64,000 nucleotides of DNA from JAIQFF01 sp963725615 (GCA_963725615.1 CAVRZO010000006.1:62001-126000); one strand, 5' to 3'; shown: positions 1-8,534, numbered from the stretch's first letter. Notes: generated from the sequence alone by a model not told the origin. Numbers and translations: made by a program.

Positions 1-1
1 C

Positions 2-298
2 AAATTCTGCTCGTATGTGGACATCCTGTTTTCGCAAGGGTCGCGCTACTCCTTCGCGGAACATGAGCAATTCGCAAAACAGATAACGCAACTCCTGAAG
101 CGTGTCCCCGAAATTCCTGCAGCGGTCGAGTTGCTGCTCCGACGTGGTTTTTACGACGTGGGAGGCGAGGTTCAGGAGGGCTTCTACATCACGCTCTATC
201 TCTTCGGCTACGGAGACGATGAACCTCAAGCCCGCCAGCGCTGGGCGATAGCCCTGAAGTTGGTAGAAAATGCCATCCGGCAGGTCGAGTTAATGTAG
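2..298 (+). CDS. 3' end of an unrecognised gene (partial)
   Basis: The reading frame is already open at the window edge (codons K-F-C-S-Y precede the GTG at 17), so this is most likely the C-terminal part of a longer protein whose start lies upstream. About 98 residues are visible. They are soluble, with alternating charged and hydrophobic residues, and show no signal peptide, membrane segment or cysteine motif. I do not recognise the family. The GTG at 17 could be a real start, but no ribosome binding site can be judged because the upstream sequence is missing. Confidence 0.5.
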   Translation, partial: KFCSYVDILFSQGSRYSFAEHEQFAKQITQLLKRVPEIPAAVELLLRRGFYDVGGEVQEGFYITLYLFGYGDDEPQARQRWAIALKLVENAIRQVELM

Positions 299-347
299 GC
301 GCGAGCCCTTCGACTTCGCTCAGGGCAGGCTGTTCGTGCGGGAGCCA

Positions 348-1487
348 TTACTGTCCCGTCAAGCTTCCGGCAGAGACGGGCGGGGACGCCCGTCCTCCAT
401 GTAGTACCGCCCCTTTCCATCGGGTGCGCAGGATCGAGAGAGCCAGCATGCCGAGAAAGATCAGCAGCAGCCCAAACGACGCGGTCCGAATGCCGACAGC
501 ATGCTTGGGCAAAATGGAAAGCCGCCCGTACACGAACTCAATGTGCACCCAGTAGACGAGGAGGGATGTCTGCCCCAGCTGGATCAATGGACTAAAACCC
601 CACTGGCCTGCGCCCCAACGGCACCACGCGTATATCACGGCCAGAATCGTAAGCAGCAAACCTACGCGTATTAAAAAGAAATTCGGACTTGTGTGCCAGA
701 AGTCATAGACCGGATAAATGTGCACGGGTCGCGCATCCATCCATCTCGCCAGATAGACCAGAGCGACGCCGACTGCGCCAGCCGCCGCCAACAACCCGGC
801 TTCACGCCGCCGCGCCCAATCGCTGAGCAGCAGAAAGCCGACGGCGAGGCCGGCGAAGGCGAAAGCCGTCCACGGAAAAATGGGGAAGAGCCACGACTGC
901 GGCTGGCCCAGGTTGTGCACGCCGTCAATGTACGACTCGATCGGCCAGGGCAGCCAGTACGGACGCCACGTGGTCCACACCAGTGGGGTTAGCAGCGAAA
1001 TCAGCAGAGCGGCAGAACCCGCAGTCCCTCCGAGAACGGACCGGGAGCTGACCGCTTTCGCGCGAAGCACGATCCAGCACACCACCCCCATCAGCATCAT
1101 GGAGACGCCAATCGTATTCAGAATGTCCACGCGCAACAGGTCGCTCCACGGCGCCCATCCCCAGGCGATGATGTATTCCTGCAGGCGGAACAAAAGGCCG
1201 AGCCCCAGAATTTCCGCGCCGCGCCGGATGGTAGTGCGCGCGATCGCATTCGCCGGCAGACCCTTCTGGCGCAGCTTGTCGGTCACCATGGCAAAGGAAA
1301 CTCCCGCCAGAAAGAGAAACAGCGGCGCGGGCAGCGTCCCGCCCAGTTGCGACCACATGAAGAACGTCGTCTTGCGCGCCTCCGGACTCAGCCAGGAATC
1401 GTAGCAGTGGGTTTGAAACATCAGCACGCAGGCCAGGCCGCGCATCCAGTCGATGTAAGCCAGACGGTGAGTGGGAGAAGAAGGCAT
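348..1487 (-). CDS. Heparan-glucosaminide acetyltransferase-like membrane protein (DUF1624 type)
   Basis: A 379-residue polytopic membrane protein with about ten hydrophobic segments. The N-terminus R-L-A-Y-I-D-W-M-R-G-L-A, followed by a helix ending in F-L-F-L-A-G, is typical of the DUF1624 / acyltransferase-3-like family, whose members acetylate sugars at the membrane. The substrate cannot be read from sequence. The last ~18 residues (after W-K-G-A-V) are encoded by a palindromic repeat at about 372-402, so the natural C-terminus seems to have been replaced or extended by repeat DNA. It is transcribed away from larE, with a large palindrome in the shared upstream region. Family call is good; function is inferred. 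Confidence 0.75.
   Translation of the reverse strand: MPSSPTHRLAYIDWMRGLACVLMFQTHCYDSWLSPEARKTTFFMWSQLGGTLPAPLFLFLAGVSFAMVTDKLRQKGLPANAIARTTIRRGAEILGLGLLFRLQEYIIAWGWAPWSDLLRVDILNTIGVSMMLMGVVCWIVLRAKAVSSRSVLGGTAGSAALLISLLTPLVWTTWRPYWLPWPIESYIDGVHNLGQPQSWLFPIFPWTAFAFAGLAVGFLLLSDWARRREAGLLAAAGAVGVALVYLARWMDARPVHIYPVYDFWHTSPNFFLIRVGLLLTILAVIYAWCRWGAGQWGFSPLIQLGQTSLLVYWVHIEFVYGRLSILPKHAVGIRTASFGLLLIFLGMLALSILRTRWKGAVLHGGRASPPVSAGSLTGQ
372..402. repeat. Half palindromic element (GACGGGCG type) in a gene 3' end
   Basis: The stretch GACGGGCGGGGACGCCCGTC forms a hairpin and ends in CTCCAT, matching one arm of the full inverted element at 5379-5444 and the half element at 52229. It encodes the last residues of the membrane acyltransferase-like protein. 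Confidence 0.7.
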
Positions 1488-1512
1488 GCAACGCGAAAGT
1501 ATATGCCACGGA

Positions 1513-1630
1513 CCTCGTAGGGGCAGATGTCCTCATCTGCCCGGCGGAGCGAAGCTCCGCTACTTTGCGGCGCACAAACCCTGTCGAGCTTCGCTCGACT
1601 GGGCAGATGAGGACATCTGCCCCTACGTGG
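1513..1630. repeat. Composite palindromic element, family A (full, inverted)
   Basis: Bases 1516-1542 and 1602-1628 are perfect 27-nt inverted copies. Each arm carries its own hairpin (GGGCAGATG / CATCTGCCC), followed inward by a second hairpin (GCGGAGCGAAGCTCCGC on the left, GTCGAGCTTCGCTCGAC on the right). The outer right edge is CCTACGTGG. It lies between two divergent genes. The same plan recurs at 4727-4848 and inside tgt at 15024-15144. Confidence 0.85.
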
Positions 1631-1686
1631 TTCGTGGCGCCCCTCAAACTCGCGCCAACCCGCCCAAGCGTCGTAAGATATTCCCT

Positions 1687-2529
1687 GTGCCAACCGAACC
1701 CAATCTCGCCGCCAAACGAGACTTGCTCGACCAGCAGCTCCGCGGCCTGGGGCGGACCCTGGTCGCCTACTCCGGAGGTGTGGACTCAGCCTTTCTCGCC
1801 TGGGCGGCGCATCAGGCCTTAGGCAGCAATATGCTGGCTGTCATCGCCGACTCGCCCAGCCTGGCTCGTACGCAACTGGCGGACGCAACCGCCTTTGCCG
1901 CTGAACAGGGGATCCCGCTCGAAGTCATCGTGACCGGCGAGCTCGACCGGCCGGAATATGCCCGCAACGACGCTGCCCGCTGTTTTCATTGCAAGGACGA
2001 GTTGTTCACCACCATGGAAGAATTTCGCAGCCGGCGCGGCTTTGATTCGATCGCTTACGGTGTGAACCTGGACGACCAGGGCGACTTTCGCCCCGGACAG
2101 CGGGCCGCCGAGCAGCATCGGGTGGCTGCGCCACTGCACGATGCCGGGCTTACCAAGCAAGATATCCGGGAACTATCCCGGGCCGCCGGGCTGCGCGTGT
2201 GGGACAAACCGGCTTCGGCCTGCCTTTCTTCACGAATTGAGTACGGACGCGAGGTCACGCGTGAAGCGCTCAGCATTGTCGAACAGGGCGAGGATGCGCT
2301 GCACGCGCTCGGGTTCCGCCAGGTCCGGGTCCGTCATCATGGAGACATTGTTCGTATCGAAATCGCACGCGAGGAGCTGACCCGCGCGCTGAGTCCGGAG
2401 ATGGCTGCGGAATTCACCCGCATCTTCAAGGCTCTGGGGTTCAAATTCGTAACCCTGGACCTCGAAGGATTTCGATCGGGCTCCATGAACACCTTTCTGG
2501 CAGCCGAAATCCTGACCGGCGGACGCTGA
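1687..2529 (+). CDS. larE: LarE-like ATP-dependent sulfur transferase
   Basis: About 280 residues, the normal length for LarE. Visible motifs are the PP-loop S-G-G-V-D-S at residues 29-34 (ATP pyrophosphatase fold), C-F-H-C-K at 99-103, and P-A-S-A-C-L-S-S-R with Cys179 where the sacrificial sulfur-donor cysteine of Lactobacillus LarE lies. LarE adenylates and then sulfurates a pyridinium carboxylate to build the nickel-pincer cofactor of lactate racemase-type enzymes. No larB, larC or larA is in the window. I chose the GTG at 1687 because the longer upstream frame is encoded by a palindromic repeat; the RBS there is weak. Whether it serves a Lar enzyme or another sulfuration is unknown. Confidence 0.85.
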   Translation: MPTEPNLAAKRDLLDQQLRGLGRTLVAYSGGVDSAFLAWAAHQALGSNMLAVIADSPSLARTQLADATAFAAEQGIPLEVIVTGELDRPEYARNDAARCFHCKDELFTTMEEFRSRRGFDSIAYGVNLDDQGDFRPGQRAAEQHRVAAPLHDAGLTKQDIRELSRAAGLRVWDKPASACLSSRIEYGREVTREALSIVEQGEDALHALGFRQVRVRHHGDIVRIEIAREELTRALSPEMAAEFTRIFKALGFKFVTLDLEGFRSGSMNTFLAAEILTGGR

Positions 2530-2612
2530 CGCCGCCGGAAATGGCCTTTCAACCCTTCATCCCCCAGCGGCCGGCCCTCCCGCCCGTGTGAGATAATCGT
2601 TATGAATCTTCA

Positions 2613-3569
2613 ATGTACAGGCGGTTTCTAGTGACGCTTCTGCGGCGTGCCACACTTGTGCTTCTCGTCATATGCCTGGGCTGCTCCGCCCAGTCCATGC
2701 CCCCTGAGGTGGCGCGGCGAATCGAGCAGCAAGTGCGGATTTTCTACACGATTCCAGCCCGGGTAAAAGTGGTTCTGGGGCCGGTCAAACCCAGCACCGA
2801 GTTTCCCAATTACGACGCTCTGACCATCACCTTCGACGGGGGCACCAAGAAGCAGACTTACGATTTCCTGCTGGCCAAGGACGGCAAGACGCTGCTCCGC
2901 ATGACCAAGCTCGACCTTAGCAAGGACCCCTATGCCGAGGTCATGAAAAAGATCGACGTCGGCGGACGCCCGACGCGCGGCAACGCCAAGGCCAAGGTGG
3001 TTGCGATCAACTACGACGACTTCGAATGTCCCTTTTGTTCGCGCATGCACCAGACCCTCTTCCCCGACCTGCTTAAGGAGTATGGCGACCGCGTGCTATT
3101 CATTTACAAGGATTTTCCGCTGGCCGAGATTCATCCCTGGGCTACGCATGCGGCGGTGAATGCAAATTGCCTGGCGGCCCAAAGCCAGGACGCGTATTGG
3201 GATTTCGCCGACTACATCCATGCCAACCAGAAAGAAGTGAATTCGGAGAAGAATCACGACGCTCAGTTCGCTGCGCTCGATCGCATGGCAACCGACCAGG
3301 GACAAAAGCACAATCTCGACGCAACAAAGCTTCAAGTCTGCATCAAAGCGCAGCAGGACGACAAGGTGAAGACTTCCGTCCACGAGGGCGAAGCGCTGGG
3401 CGTGGAAGCGACTCCGACGATGTTCGTGAACGGCGAGCAGGTGGATGGGGCCCTCTCGCTCAGTGAGCTTCGCGCTATCCTGGATCGCGCCCTGGTGCAG
3501 GCGGGTGAGACGCCGCCGGTGCATCCTGCCCCAGCCCCGGCCAGCACATCCCAGCCGGGGAGTAAATAA
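2613..3569 (+). CDS. DsbA-like periplasmic thiol oxidoreductase
   Basis: A 318-residue protein with an N-terminal hydrophobic export segment (about residues 5-27), an unassigned region to about 120, and then a thioredoxin-fold DsbA-type domain. The active site is C-P-F-C at residues 139-142, preceded by D-D-F-E, and a cis-Pro segment (E-A-T-P-T-M-F-V-N-G) follows near the C-terminus. It probably oxidises or isomerises disulfides in exported proteins. The C-terminal tail is Pro/Ala-rich. It is followed 75 nt downstream by a SurA-like foldase on the same strand, which suggests a periplasmic folding pair. Confidence 0.85.
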   Translation: MYRRFLVTLLRRATLVLLVICLGCSAQSMPPEVARRIEQQVRIFYTIPARVKVVLGPVKPSTEFPNYDALTITFDGGTKKQTYDFLLAKDGKTLLRMTKLDLSKDPYAEVMKKIDVGGRPTRGNAKAKVVAINYDDFECPFCSRMHQTLFPDLLKEYGDRVLFIYKDFPLAEIHPWATHAAVNANCLAAQSQDAYWDFADYIHANQKEVNSEKNHDAQFAALDRMATDQGQKHNLDATKLQVCIKAQQDDKVKTSVHEGEALGVEATPTMFVNGEQVDGALSLSELRAILDRALVQAGETPPVHPAPAPASTSQPGSK

Positions 3570-3644
3570 TTCCTGATTTTGCGAATGATGCCTTGCGAGT
3601 CGCGGACCGGGCCAAGCATCGAGCAGCAATGCGGAGGACTTGAT

Positions 3645-4715
3645 TTGAAAATACACGATCTCTCGCGCCACAAGCTGGTTGCGCTTCTTGCCGTGTCGCT
3701 CATGATTTTTTCTGCCGGCTGCACTTCCAAGCGTGCCGGCGATGATGTCGCCGCCACGGTGGACGGCCGCAAAATCTACCGGGCTGACGTGGAAAAGTAC
3801 TACCAGAACCAGACCGCCGGTTCGGAGCAGGTGCCGGTCGGCGAACAGGCCACCAGCCTGCGTCTCAGCATTCTGAAGGAACTGGTCGATAACGAAATCC
3901 TCATGCGTCGGGCGGAAAAGCTCGGACTCCTGGCCACCGACGAAGAGGTGGACAGCAAGCTCAACGAGATCAAGTCACCGTATACCAAGGAACAGTTTGA
4001 AACCCGCTTGAAAGAAAAAAAGATCACGGTGGACGACTTCAAGCGCGATCTGCGCCGTTCCCTTACCGTTGACAAAGTGTTGAACAAGGAAATTACGTCC
4101 AAGATCAACGTCACCGACCAGGACATTACGAATTACTACAATGCCCACAAGGCGGAATTCAACCTCATCGAGCCGCAGTACCACGTGGCCCGTATCCTGG
4201 TGACGACTACGCCTAATCCTCAAGTCCATAATCTGAAGAATGACAAGGCGCAGACCGAGGCCGATGCCCGCAAGAAAATTCAGATGATCATGAACCGGCT
4301 GGACAGCGGCGACGACTTCGGCACCCTCGCCATGAACTACTCCGAGGATGCGGAGACTTCGGGGAGCGGTGGTGACTTGGGTTTCGCCCCCGAATCCTCC
4401 TTGCACAACACCGATCCCGGCACGCGCGATGCCATGACCAAGCTGAAACCCGGCCAGTACAGCGCCGTGATCCCGCTCGCCAACCCGATGAACAAGCAGG
4501 TCGCGGGATTCCAGATCGTGAAACTGATTTCAAAGGAACCGGCAGGACAGCGCGAGTTGGCCGATCCTCGGGTACAGCAGGCCATCCGTTCGCAGCTCCG
4601 CGACCGGCGCGAGCAGTTGCTTAAAGCCGCATATTACGAGGTCCTGCGCGATCAGGCTCGGGTAGAGAATTACTACGCGCAAAAAGTGCTGGACGGCAAC
4701 GGCACCGCACAGTAA
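3645..4715 (+). CDS. SurA-like parvulin peptidyl-prolyl isomerase lipoprotein
   Basis: I place the start at the TTG at 3645 because GGAGGA (3632-3637) sits 7 nt upstream; the longer frame adds residues with no export character. The protein then begins M-K-I-H followed by a hydrophobic segment ending F-S-A-G-C, a plausible lipoprotein signal. Residues to about 160 form the SurA-N-like helical region, and E-P-Q-Y-H-V-A-R-I-L starts a PpiC/parvulin domain containing G-D-D-F-G-T-L-A and G-G-D-L-G-F. The role is chaperone or prolyl isomerase for outer-membrane proteins. It sits directly after the DsbA-like gene. Confidence 0.82.
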   Translation: MKIHDLSRHKLVALLAVSLMIFSAGCTSKRAGDDVAATVDGRKIYRADVEKYYQNQTAGSEQVPVGEQATSLRLSILKELVDNEILMRRAEKLGLLATDEEVDSKLNEIKSPYTKEQFETRLKEKKITVDDFKRDLRRSLTVDKVLNKEITSKINVTDQDITNYYNAHKAEFNLIEPQYHVARILVTTTPNPQVHNLKNDKAQTEADARKKIQMIMNRLDSGDDFGTLAMNYSEDAETSGSGGDLGFAPESSLHNTDPGTRDAMTKLKPGQYSAVIPLANPMNKQVAGFQIVKLISKEPAGQRELADPRVQQAIRSQLRDRREQLLKAAYYEVLRDQARVENYYAQKVLDGNGTAQ

Positions 4716-4726
4716 GCCGCCAAAAA

Positions 4727-4848
4727 CCACGTAGGCTCGGACGCCCTCGTCCGGGTGGGCGAGCCCAGCTCGCCTTGTTTTCGCTGGCAGCTAAAAATTC
4801 AGCCGGGCTTTGCCCGGCCGGGCGGGTGGGGCACCCGCCCCTACGTGG
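4727..4848. repeat. Composite palindromic element, family A (full, inverted)
   Basis: It begins CCACGTAGG and ends CCTACGTGG, giving 9-nt terminal inverted repeats. Inside are hairpins GGACGCCCTCGTCC and GGCGAGCCCAGCTCGCC on the left, then GCCGGGCTTTGCCCGGC and GGGCGGGTGGGGCACCCGCC on the right. The hairpin sequences differ from the 1513 copy, but the architecture and termini are the same. It lies between two convergent genes and could double as a terminator. Confidence 0.82.
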
Positions 4849-4861
4849 ACAGTGGTAGCTA

Positions 4862-5365
4862 CTACTCTACGATCGCCAGCACATCGCCGGCATTCACCGC
4901 AGCGCCTTCAGCCACTGCCAACCTCAGCACTGTCCCTTGTTTCGGCGACTTGATTTCGTTCTGCATCTTCATCGCTTCGACCACGACCACACCCTGCCCT
5001 GCTTCCACCGCTGAATTCTCCGCAACCAGGAACCTGACCACCTTCCCCGGCATGGGAGCCACCAGCGGCCTCGGCCCTTTCCCAGAGTCGGCGCGGGTCT
5101 TGCGGTTGCGCAACGATCGCGGGTCAGACACTTCAGCAGAGTAGGACTGATCGCCCACCCAGATTCGCAAGTCGGATGCCAGGCGCTCGCGTCGGATCTG
5201 GTACGCCTTGCCGGCGATCAGGAGTGACAGCACATCAGGCTGCGCTGGCACCGCATCGATCTGGACTTCACGCCCGTCCAGAAGACAGCGCCAGCTCCCG
5301 TTGTCACGATCCAGGTCGAGGTCGAGGCGAAAGACGGTTCCATCGATGGTGACGTTGTAGATCAT
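4862..5365 (-). CDS. Biotin carboxyl carrier domain protein
   Basis: From the ATG at 5365 this gives 167 residues. The C-terminal 70 are a biotinyl/lipoyl domain with the biotinylation motif E-A-M-K-M (Lys133), preceded by P-M-P-G-K. Residues 1-95 are the linker domain found in the alpha subunits of propionyl- or methylcrotonyl-CoA carboxylase. Together with the upstream biotin carboxylase it makes a split version of the usual fused alpha chain. A longer frame exists upstream but is encoded by a palindromic repeat. No carboxyltransferase gene is in the window, so the acyl-CoA substrate is not known. Confidence 0.8.
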   Translation of the reverse strand: MIYNVTIDGTVFRLDLDLDRDNGSWRCLLDGREVQIDAVPAQPDVLSLLIAGKAYQIRRERLASDLRIWVGDQSYSAEVSDPRSLRNRKTRADSGKGPRPLVAPMPGKVVRFLVAENSAVEAGQGVVVVEAMKMQNEIKSPKQGTVLRLAVAEGAAVNAGDVLAIVE

Positions 5366-5378
5366 TTCGAAGTTCAGC

Positions 5379-5444
5379 TGGAGGACGGGCGTCTCGCACG
5401 TCCCGCCATCGTCTGTGCATGACGGGCGAGACGCCCGTCCTCCA
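5379..5444. repeat. Inverted palindromic element (GGAGGACGGGCG type)
   Basis: Bases 5379-5396 and 5427-5444 are an 18-nt perfect inverted repeat separated by 30 nt, sitting exactly between the biotin carboxylase stop and the biotin carrier start. Half copies occur at 372-402 and 52229-52252. Confidence 0.8.
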
Positions 5445-5454
5445 TAAAATCGTG

Positions 5455-6957
5455 CTACGTCAAGCTTTCGGTTCGTGCCGCTTTTTTCCAACTGGATATT
5501 GCCGGGCCCGTGCCGTTGTTTGAGGCAGTGGCTTTCGAGTCCAGCAGCGCGAAAACCGCTGCGGCAATGGCCGCGACGTTCGTTATGCTTTTTTGGCCGC
5601 CGTCGCCACCGGTCTCGACTTTCAGCAAACGCTCCAGATAACCGGTGTCGATCTTGCCGGACTGAAAATCTTCATCAGCCAGAATCCGACGGAATAACCC
5701 CAGGTTGGTCTTGATCCCCGCCACGAAGTACTCGGGCAAGGCGCGGCCCAGCCGGGAAATCGCCTGTTGCCGGTCCTCCCCGTAGCCAACAAGCTTCGCC
5801 AGCAGCGGATCATAATCAATGGGCACGGTCCAGCCGGCGTATACCCCGTTGTCCAGCCGGATTCCCGGCCCTGCCGGAGTCAGCAGCGTCTCGATCTTCC
5901 CCGGGCTGGGGAAGAAATTGTTATCAGCATCTTCCGCGTAGATTCGGCACTCGATGGCATGGCCCCGGATGACAACGTCTTCCTGCCGGAAAGGAAGTTT
6001 CTCGCCGGCGGCGATGCGGATTTGCAGATGCACCAGGTCCAGCCCCGTGATCAGTTCTGTTACCGGATGCTCCACCTGCAGACGCGTGTTCATTTCCAGA
6101 AAATAAAAATTCTTCTCCGCATCCACGAGAAACTCGACGGTGCCCGCGTTCCAATAGCCGGCGGTATTGGCCACTCGCACTGCGACCTCTCCCATGCGCC
6201 GGCGCATTTCGGGATCGACCAGCGGCGAGGGCGCCTCCTCCAGCACTTTCTGATGGCGCCGCTGGACGGAACACTCGCGTTCGCCGAGATATACCGTGTT
6301 GCCGTGCTCGTCTGCCAGCACCTGCATCTCGATGTGCCGTGGGTTGAGGATGGCCTTCTCGAGGTAAACCTCGTTGTCGCCAAAGGCCCGCTGCGCCTCG
6401 CTCTGTGCCGCTTCCAGCGCGGGCTGCAGATCCTGCGCGGTGTGGACCAGGCGCATACCCTTGCCGCCTCCGCCCGCTGCCGCTTTCAGCATGACGGGAT
6501 AGCCGGTTTTCGCCGCGACCTCCCTGGCCTGCTGCACCGACTCCAGCGCCCGCGAAGTGCCGGGCACGAACGGCACACCGGCCTTCTCCATCTCCTGCCG
6601 GGCGCGAGTCTTCGATCCCATCATTTCCATCGAAGCGGCAGTGGGCCCGATGAACTTGATCCCCGCGCTTTCACAGGCCTGGGCAAATTTCGCATTCTCC
6701 GAAAGAAATCCGTAGCCGGGATGAATTGCGTCCGCACCGCAGCGTTTCGCGACTTCCACAATCTTTGCGATGTTGAGGTAAGACTCAGTCGCCGGCGCAG
6801 GGCCGATGGGGTAGGCTTCGTCCGCCATTAGAACGTGCAGAGCAGCGCGGTCCACCTCGGAAAACACCGCAGCCGAGGCTATCCCCAACTCGCGGCACGC
6901 CCGAATGACCCGCACCGCGATCTCGCCACGATTAGCGATAACAATTTTCTTGAACAT
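5455..6957 (-). CDS. accC: Biotin carboxylase subunit of an acyl-CoA carboxylase
   Basis: About 500 residues from the ATG at 6957 (M-F-K-K-I-V-I-A-N-R-G-E-I-A, the family N-terminus). The ATP-grasp glycine loop G-G-G-G-K-G-M is at 162-168, and the E-M-N-T-R-L-Q-V-E-H catalytic segment follows near residue 290. It carboxylates biotin on the partner carrier encoded just downstream. The body ends near residue 450; the ~50 remaining residues are a low-complexity tail not found in AccC, whose last residues run into the repeat region. It could belong to acetyl-, propionyl- or methylcrotonyl-CoA carboxylase, and the partner's linker domain favours the latter two. Confidence 0.88.
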   Translation of the reverse strand: MFKKIVIANRGEIAVRVIRACRELGIASAAVFSEVDRAALHVLMADEAYPIGPAPATESYLNIAKIVEVAKRCGADAIHPGYGFLSENAKFAQACESAGIKFIGPTAASMEMMGSKTRARQEMEKAGVPFVPGTSRALESVQQAREVAAKTGYPVMLKAAAGGGGKGMRLVHTAQDLQPALEAAQSEAQRAFGDNEVYLEKAILNPRHIEMQVLADEHGNTVYLGERECSVQRRHQKVLEEAPSPLVDPEMRRRMGEVAVRVANTAGYWNAGTVEFLVDAEKNFYFLEMNTRLQVEHPVTELITGLDLVHLQIRIAAGEKLPFRQEDVVIRGHAIECRIYAEDADNNFFPSPGKIETLLTPAGPGIRLDNGVYAGWTVPIDYDPLLAKLVGYGEDRQQAISRLGRALPEYFVAGIKTNLGLFRRILADEDFQSGKIDTGYLERLLKVETGGDGGQKSITNVAAIAAAVFALLDSKATASNNGTGPAISSWKKAARTESLT

Positions 6958-6994
6958 AATCTGTCGACTGATGACCAAAAACTGACGACTGCCC

Positions 6995-7036
6995 TCAAAA
7001 ATACGAAAGCCTCTTCCGTCTCAGAAGAGGCTTTCG
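6995..7036 (-). terminator. Rho-independent terminator of the TPR lipoprotein gene
   Basis: Bases 7004-7016 and 7024-7036 form a perfect 13-bp stem (CGAAAGCCTCTTC / GAAGAGGCTTTCG) with a 7-nt loop. On the minus strand the stem is followed by TATTTTTG. It lies 24 nt beyond the stop of the minus-strand gene at 7060. Confidence 0.88.
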
Positions 7037-7059
7037 CGGTTAACAAGTTGTACGCATTC

Positions 7060-7881
7060 CTACTGGCTGGGCATGGTGATGCCCTGAGTGCCCGGCTGCT
7101 TCTCCGCCTTGGCTTTCTTGACGGCCATGGTCTTATCCACCCACTCATCGGCCGTCTTCAAATCCGCCGCGTGTGCGGCAGGATCATCGCATTGCAGGTC
7201 TGCCCGCTCGCGGTACAGCAGGTTCAGATAAGCCATGGCATCGTCGTAATCGGGCCGCAACTGCAGCGCCTTCTGCAACTCGGCGATTCCATCTTCGATG
7301 ACAGCCGAGTTCTTCTCCCGCAGCATCTCGCAGACCTTTTTGTTTGACTTGTCCTTCATGATCCACTCGTCCGGCTTCAGCCCCGCCTTGGCGCGTTCTT
7401 CCATGCGCGGCTGGTAGCTCTGGGTCCAGTCGATGACAGCGACCGAGTAGTAAGGCTCGGGATCATTGGGGTCGAGTTCGAGCGCCTTGCGGTAGAACTT
7501 CTTGGCGTCCTCAAATTTCTTCATCTGCAGATAGAGGTAGGCAATCCCTTTTACGCTGTTGATGTTTTTGGGGTCGCGCTCCAGCACGGCGCTGTACTGG
7601 TCAATCGCGTTTTGTCCCATGCGATTGTTGTCTTCCGCATCGACGCCGGGGATATATTGCTGGGCAAATGCAGTGGCCAGGTAGAGGCGCGCATTCAGCA
7701 GACTGGGATCAAGCGATACCGCCTTCTGGAAGTGGTTGATCGCCTCTTCGTACTTGGCGTTCTTGTAGGACTGCACGCCCTTGTTGAGCTGGTCCCGCGC
7801 CTGCAGTTTGCTGCAGCCCGTGGTGGACAGCATCATTAAACCGAGCGCCGTCATTGCCAGCATCTGTACGCTTGTTTTCAT
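7060..7881 (-). CDS. Tetratricopeptide-repeat lipoprotein
   Basis: About 273 residues from the ATG at 7881, preceded by GGGAG. The signal peptide ends L-S-T-T-G-C, a lipobox. It is followed by TPR units (for example K-Y-E-E-A-I-N-H-F-Q-K-A and K-F-E-D-A-K-K-F-Y-R-K-A-L-E-L-D-P-N) across most of the length. It is the last gene of the tonB-exbB-exbD-exbD cluster and ends at a strong terminator, so it probably acts in the envelope with that energy-transducing complex, perhaps as a scaffold. The exact partner is unknown. Confidence 0.8.
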   Translation of the reverse strand: MKTSVQMLAMTALGLMMLSTTGCSKLQARDQLNKGVQSYKNAKYEEAINHFQKAVSLDPSLLNARLYLATAFAQQYIPGVDAEDNNRMGQNAIDQYSAVLERDPKNINSVKGIAYLYLQMKKFEDAKKFYRKALELDPNDPEPYYSVAVIDWTQSYQPRMEERAKAGLKPDEWIMKDKSNKKVCEMLREKNSAVIEDGIAELQKALQLRPDYDDAMAYLNLLYRERADLQCDDPAAHAADLKTADEWVDKTMAVKKAKAEKQPGTQGITMPSQ

Positions 7882-7976
7882 TGCGCTGTAAGCTCCCTTG
7901 CCAGAAATCGTCACGCCTGCTTGTGCCTACGGACGACCTGCACGCAGCGGTGCAACGCGCGTGCGCGGATGAGAAT

Positions 7977-7998
7977 GGGCGAACCTGAGGTTCGCCCC
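7977..7998. repeat. Half palindrome (GGGCGAACC type)
   Basis: GGGCGAACC TGA GGTTCGCCC is a near-perfect hairpin followed by CAC, between the second exbD and the TPR lipoprotein gene. It has the same hairpin-plus-CCAC form as the other dispersed palindromes. Confidence 0.6.
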
Positions 7999-8039
7999 AC
8001 AACGGTGTATCACAAAATCCACTCGCCCAGTTACTGGAC

Positions 8040-8480
8040 TTAGTTGCCCGCCTCAATCTTCGCCGTAATCAGACCCACCTTGTCCACGCCCGAGGTGGTT
8101 GCGATGTCGATCACGTTGGCGACATCGGCGAACGGAACCGCATCATCACCCTTGACGAACATCACCTTTTCCGCACGGGTCTTGAAGATGTCGGTCAATC
8201 GCCCCTGCAGATTGTCCCAGGTGGTTTCCTCCTGGTTGATCTTGAGCGCAGGCGGCTGGCCCGCTCCGCGGTCAAGCAACTGCACCACGATGGTGCGGTC
8301 CGGGGCAGTGTTCTTGGGCGCATTGGGTGGTGGCGGTTGGGGCACCAGCGCATCCAGTCCTTTGGGGGTTAACGGCGTGATCACCATGAAGATGATGATC
8401 AGTACCAGTAGTACGTCAATCAGGGGCGTGACATTCATGTCCGCACTCTGACCGCCTCCCGCTCCCATTGCCATTCCCAT
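8040..8480 (-). CDS. exbD: ExbD/TolR-type biopolymer transport protein (first copy)
   Basis: 146 residues: a short Gly/Met-rich cytoplasmic N-terminus, one membrane helix beginning D-M-N-V-T-P-L-I-D-V-L-L-V-L with the proton-relay Asp of the family, and a periplasmic domain with a Pro-rich stretch (P-Q-P-P-P-P-N). It works with ExbB and TonB to pass proton-motive force to the outer membrane. It is the downstream of two adjacent exbD genes. The copies differ clearly, so they may form a hetero-oligomer, as in other systems that need two ExbD proteins. Confidence 0.87.
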   Translation of the reverse strand: MGMAMGAGGGQSADMNVTPLIDVLLVLIIIFMVITPLTPKGLDALVPQPPPPNAPKNTAPDRTIVVQLLDRGAGQPPALKINQEETTWDNLQGRLTDIFKTRAEKVMFVKGDDAVPFADVANVIDIATTSGVDKVGLITAKIEAGN

Positions 8481-8534
8481 AACGATTCTCCTCGAATGTC
8501 CTAAGTACGAATATCTACGCCACGAATGCCCAGG

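Noticed and set aside
5767..6831. 354-codon plus-strand frame inside accC
   Set aside because: It is the shadow of a G+C-rich gene; the minus-strand frame has full biotin-carboxylase motifs.
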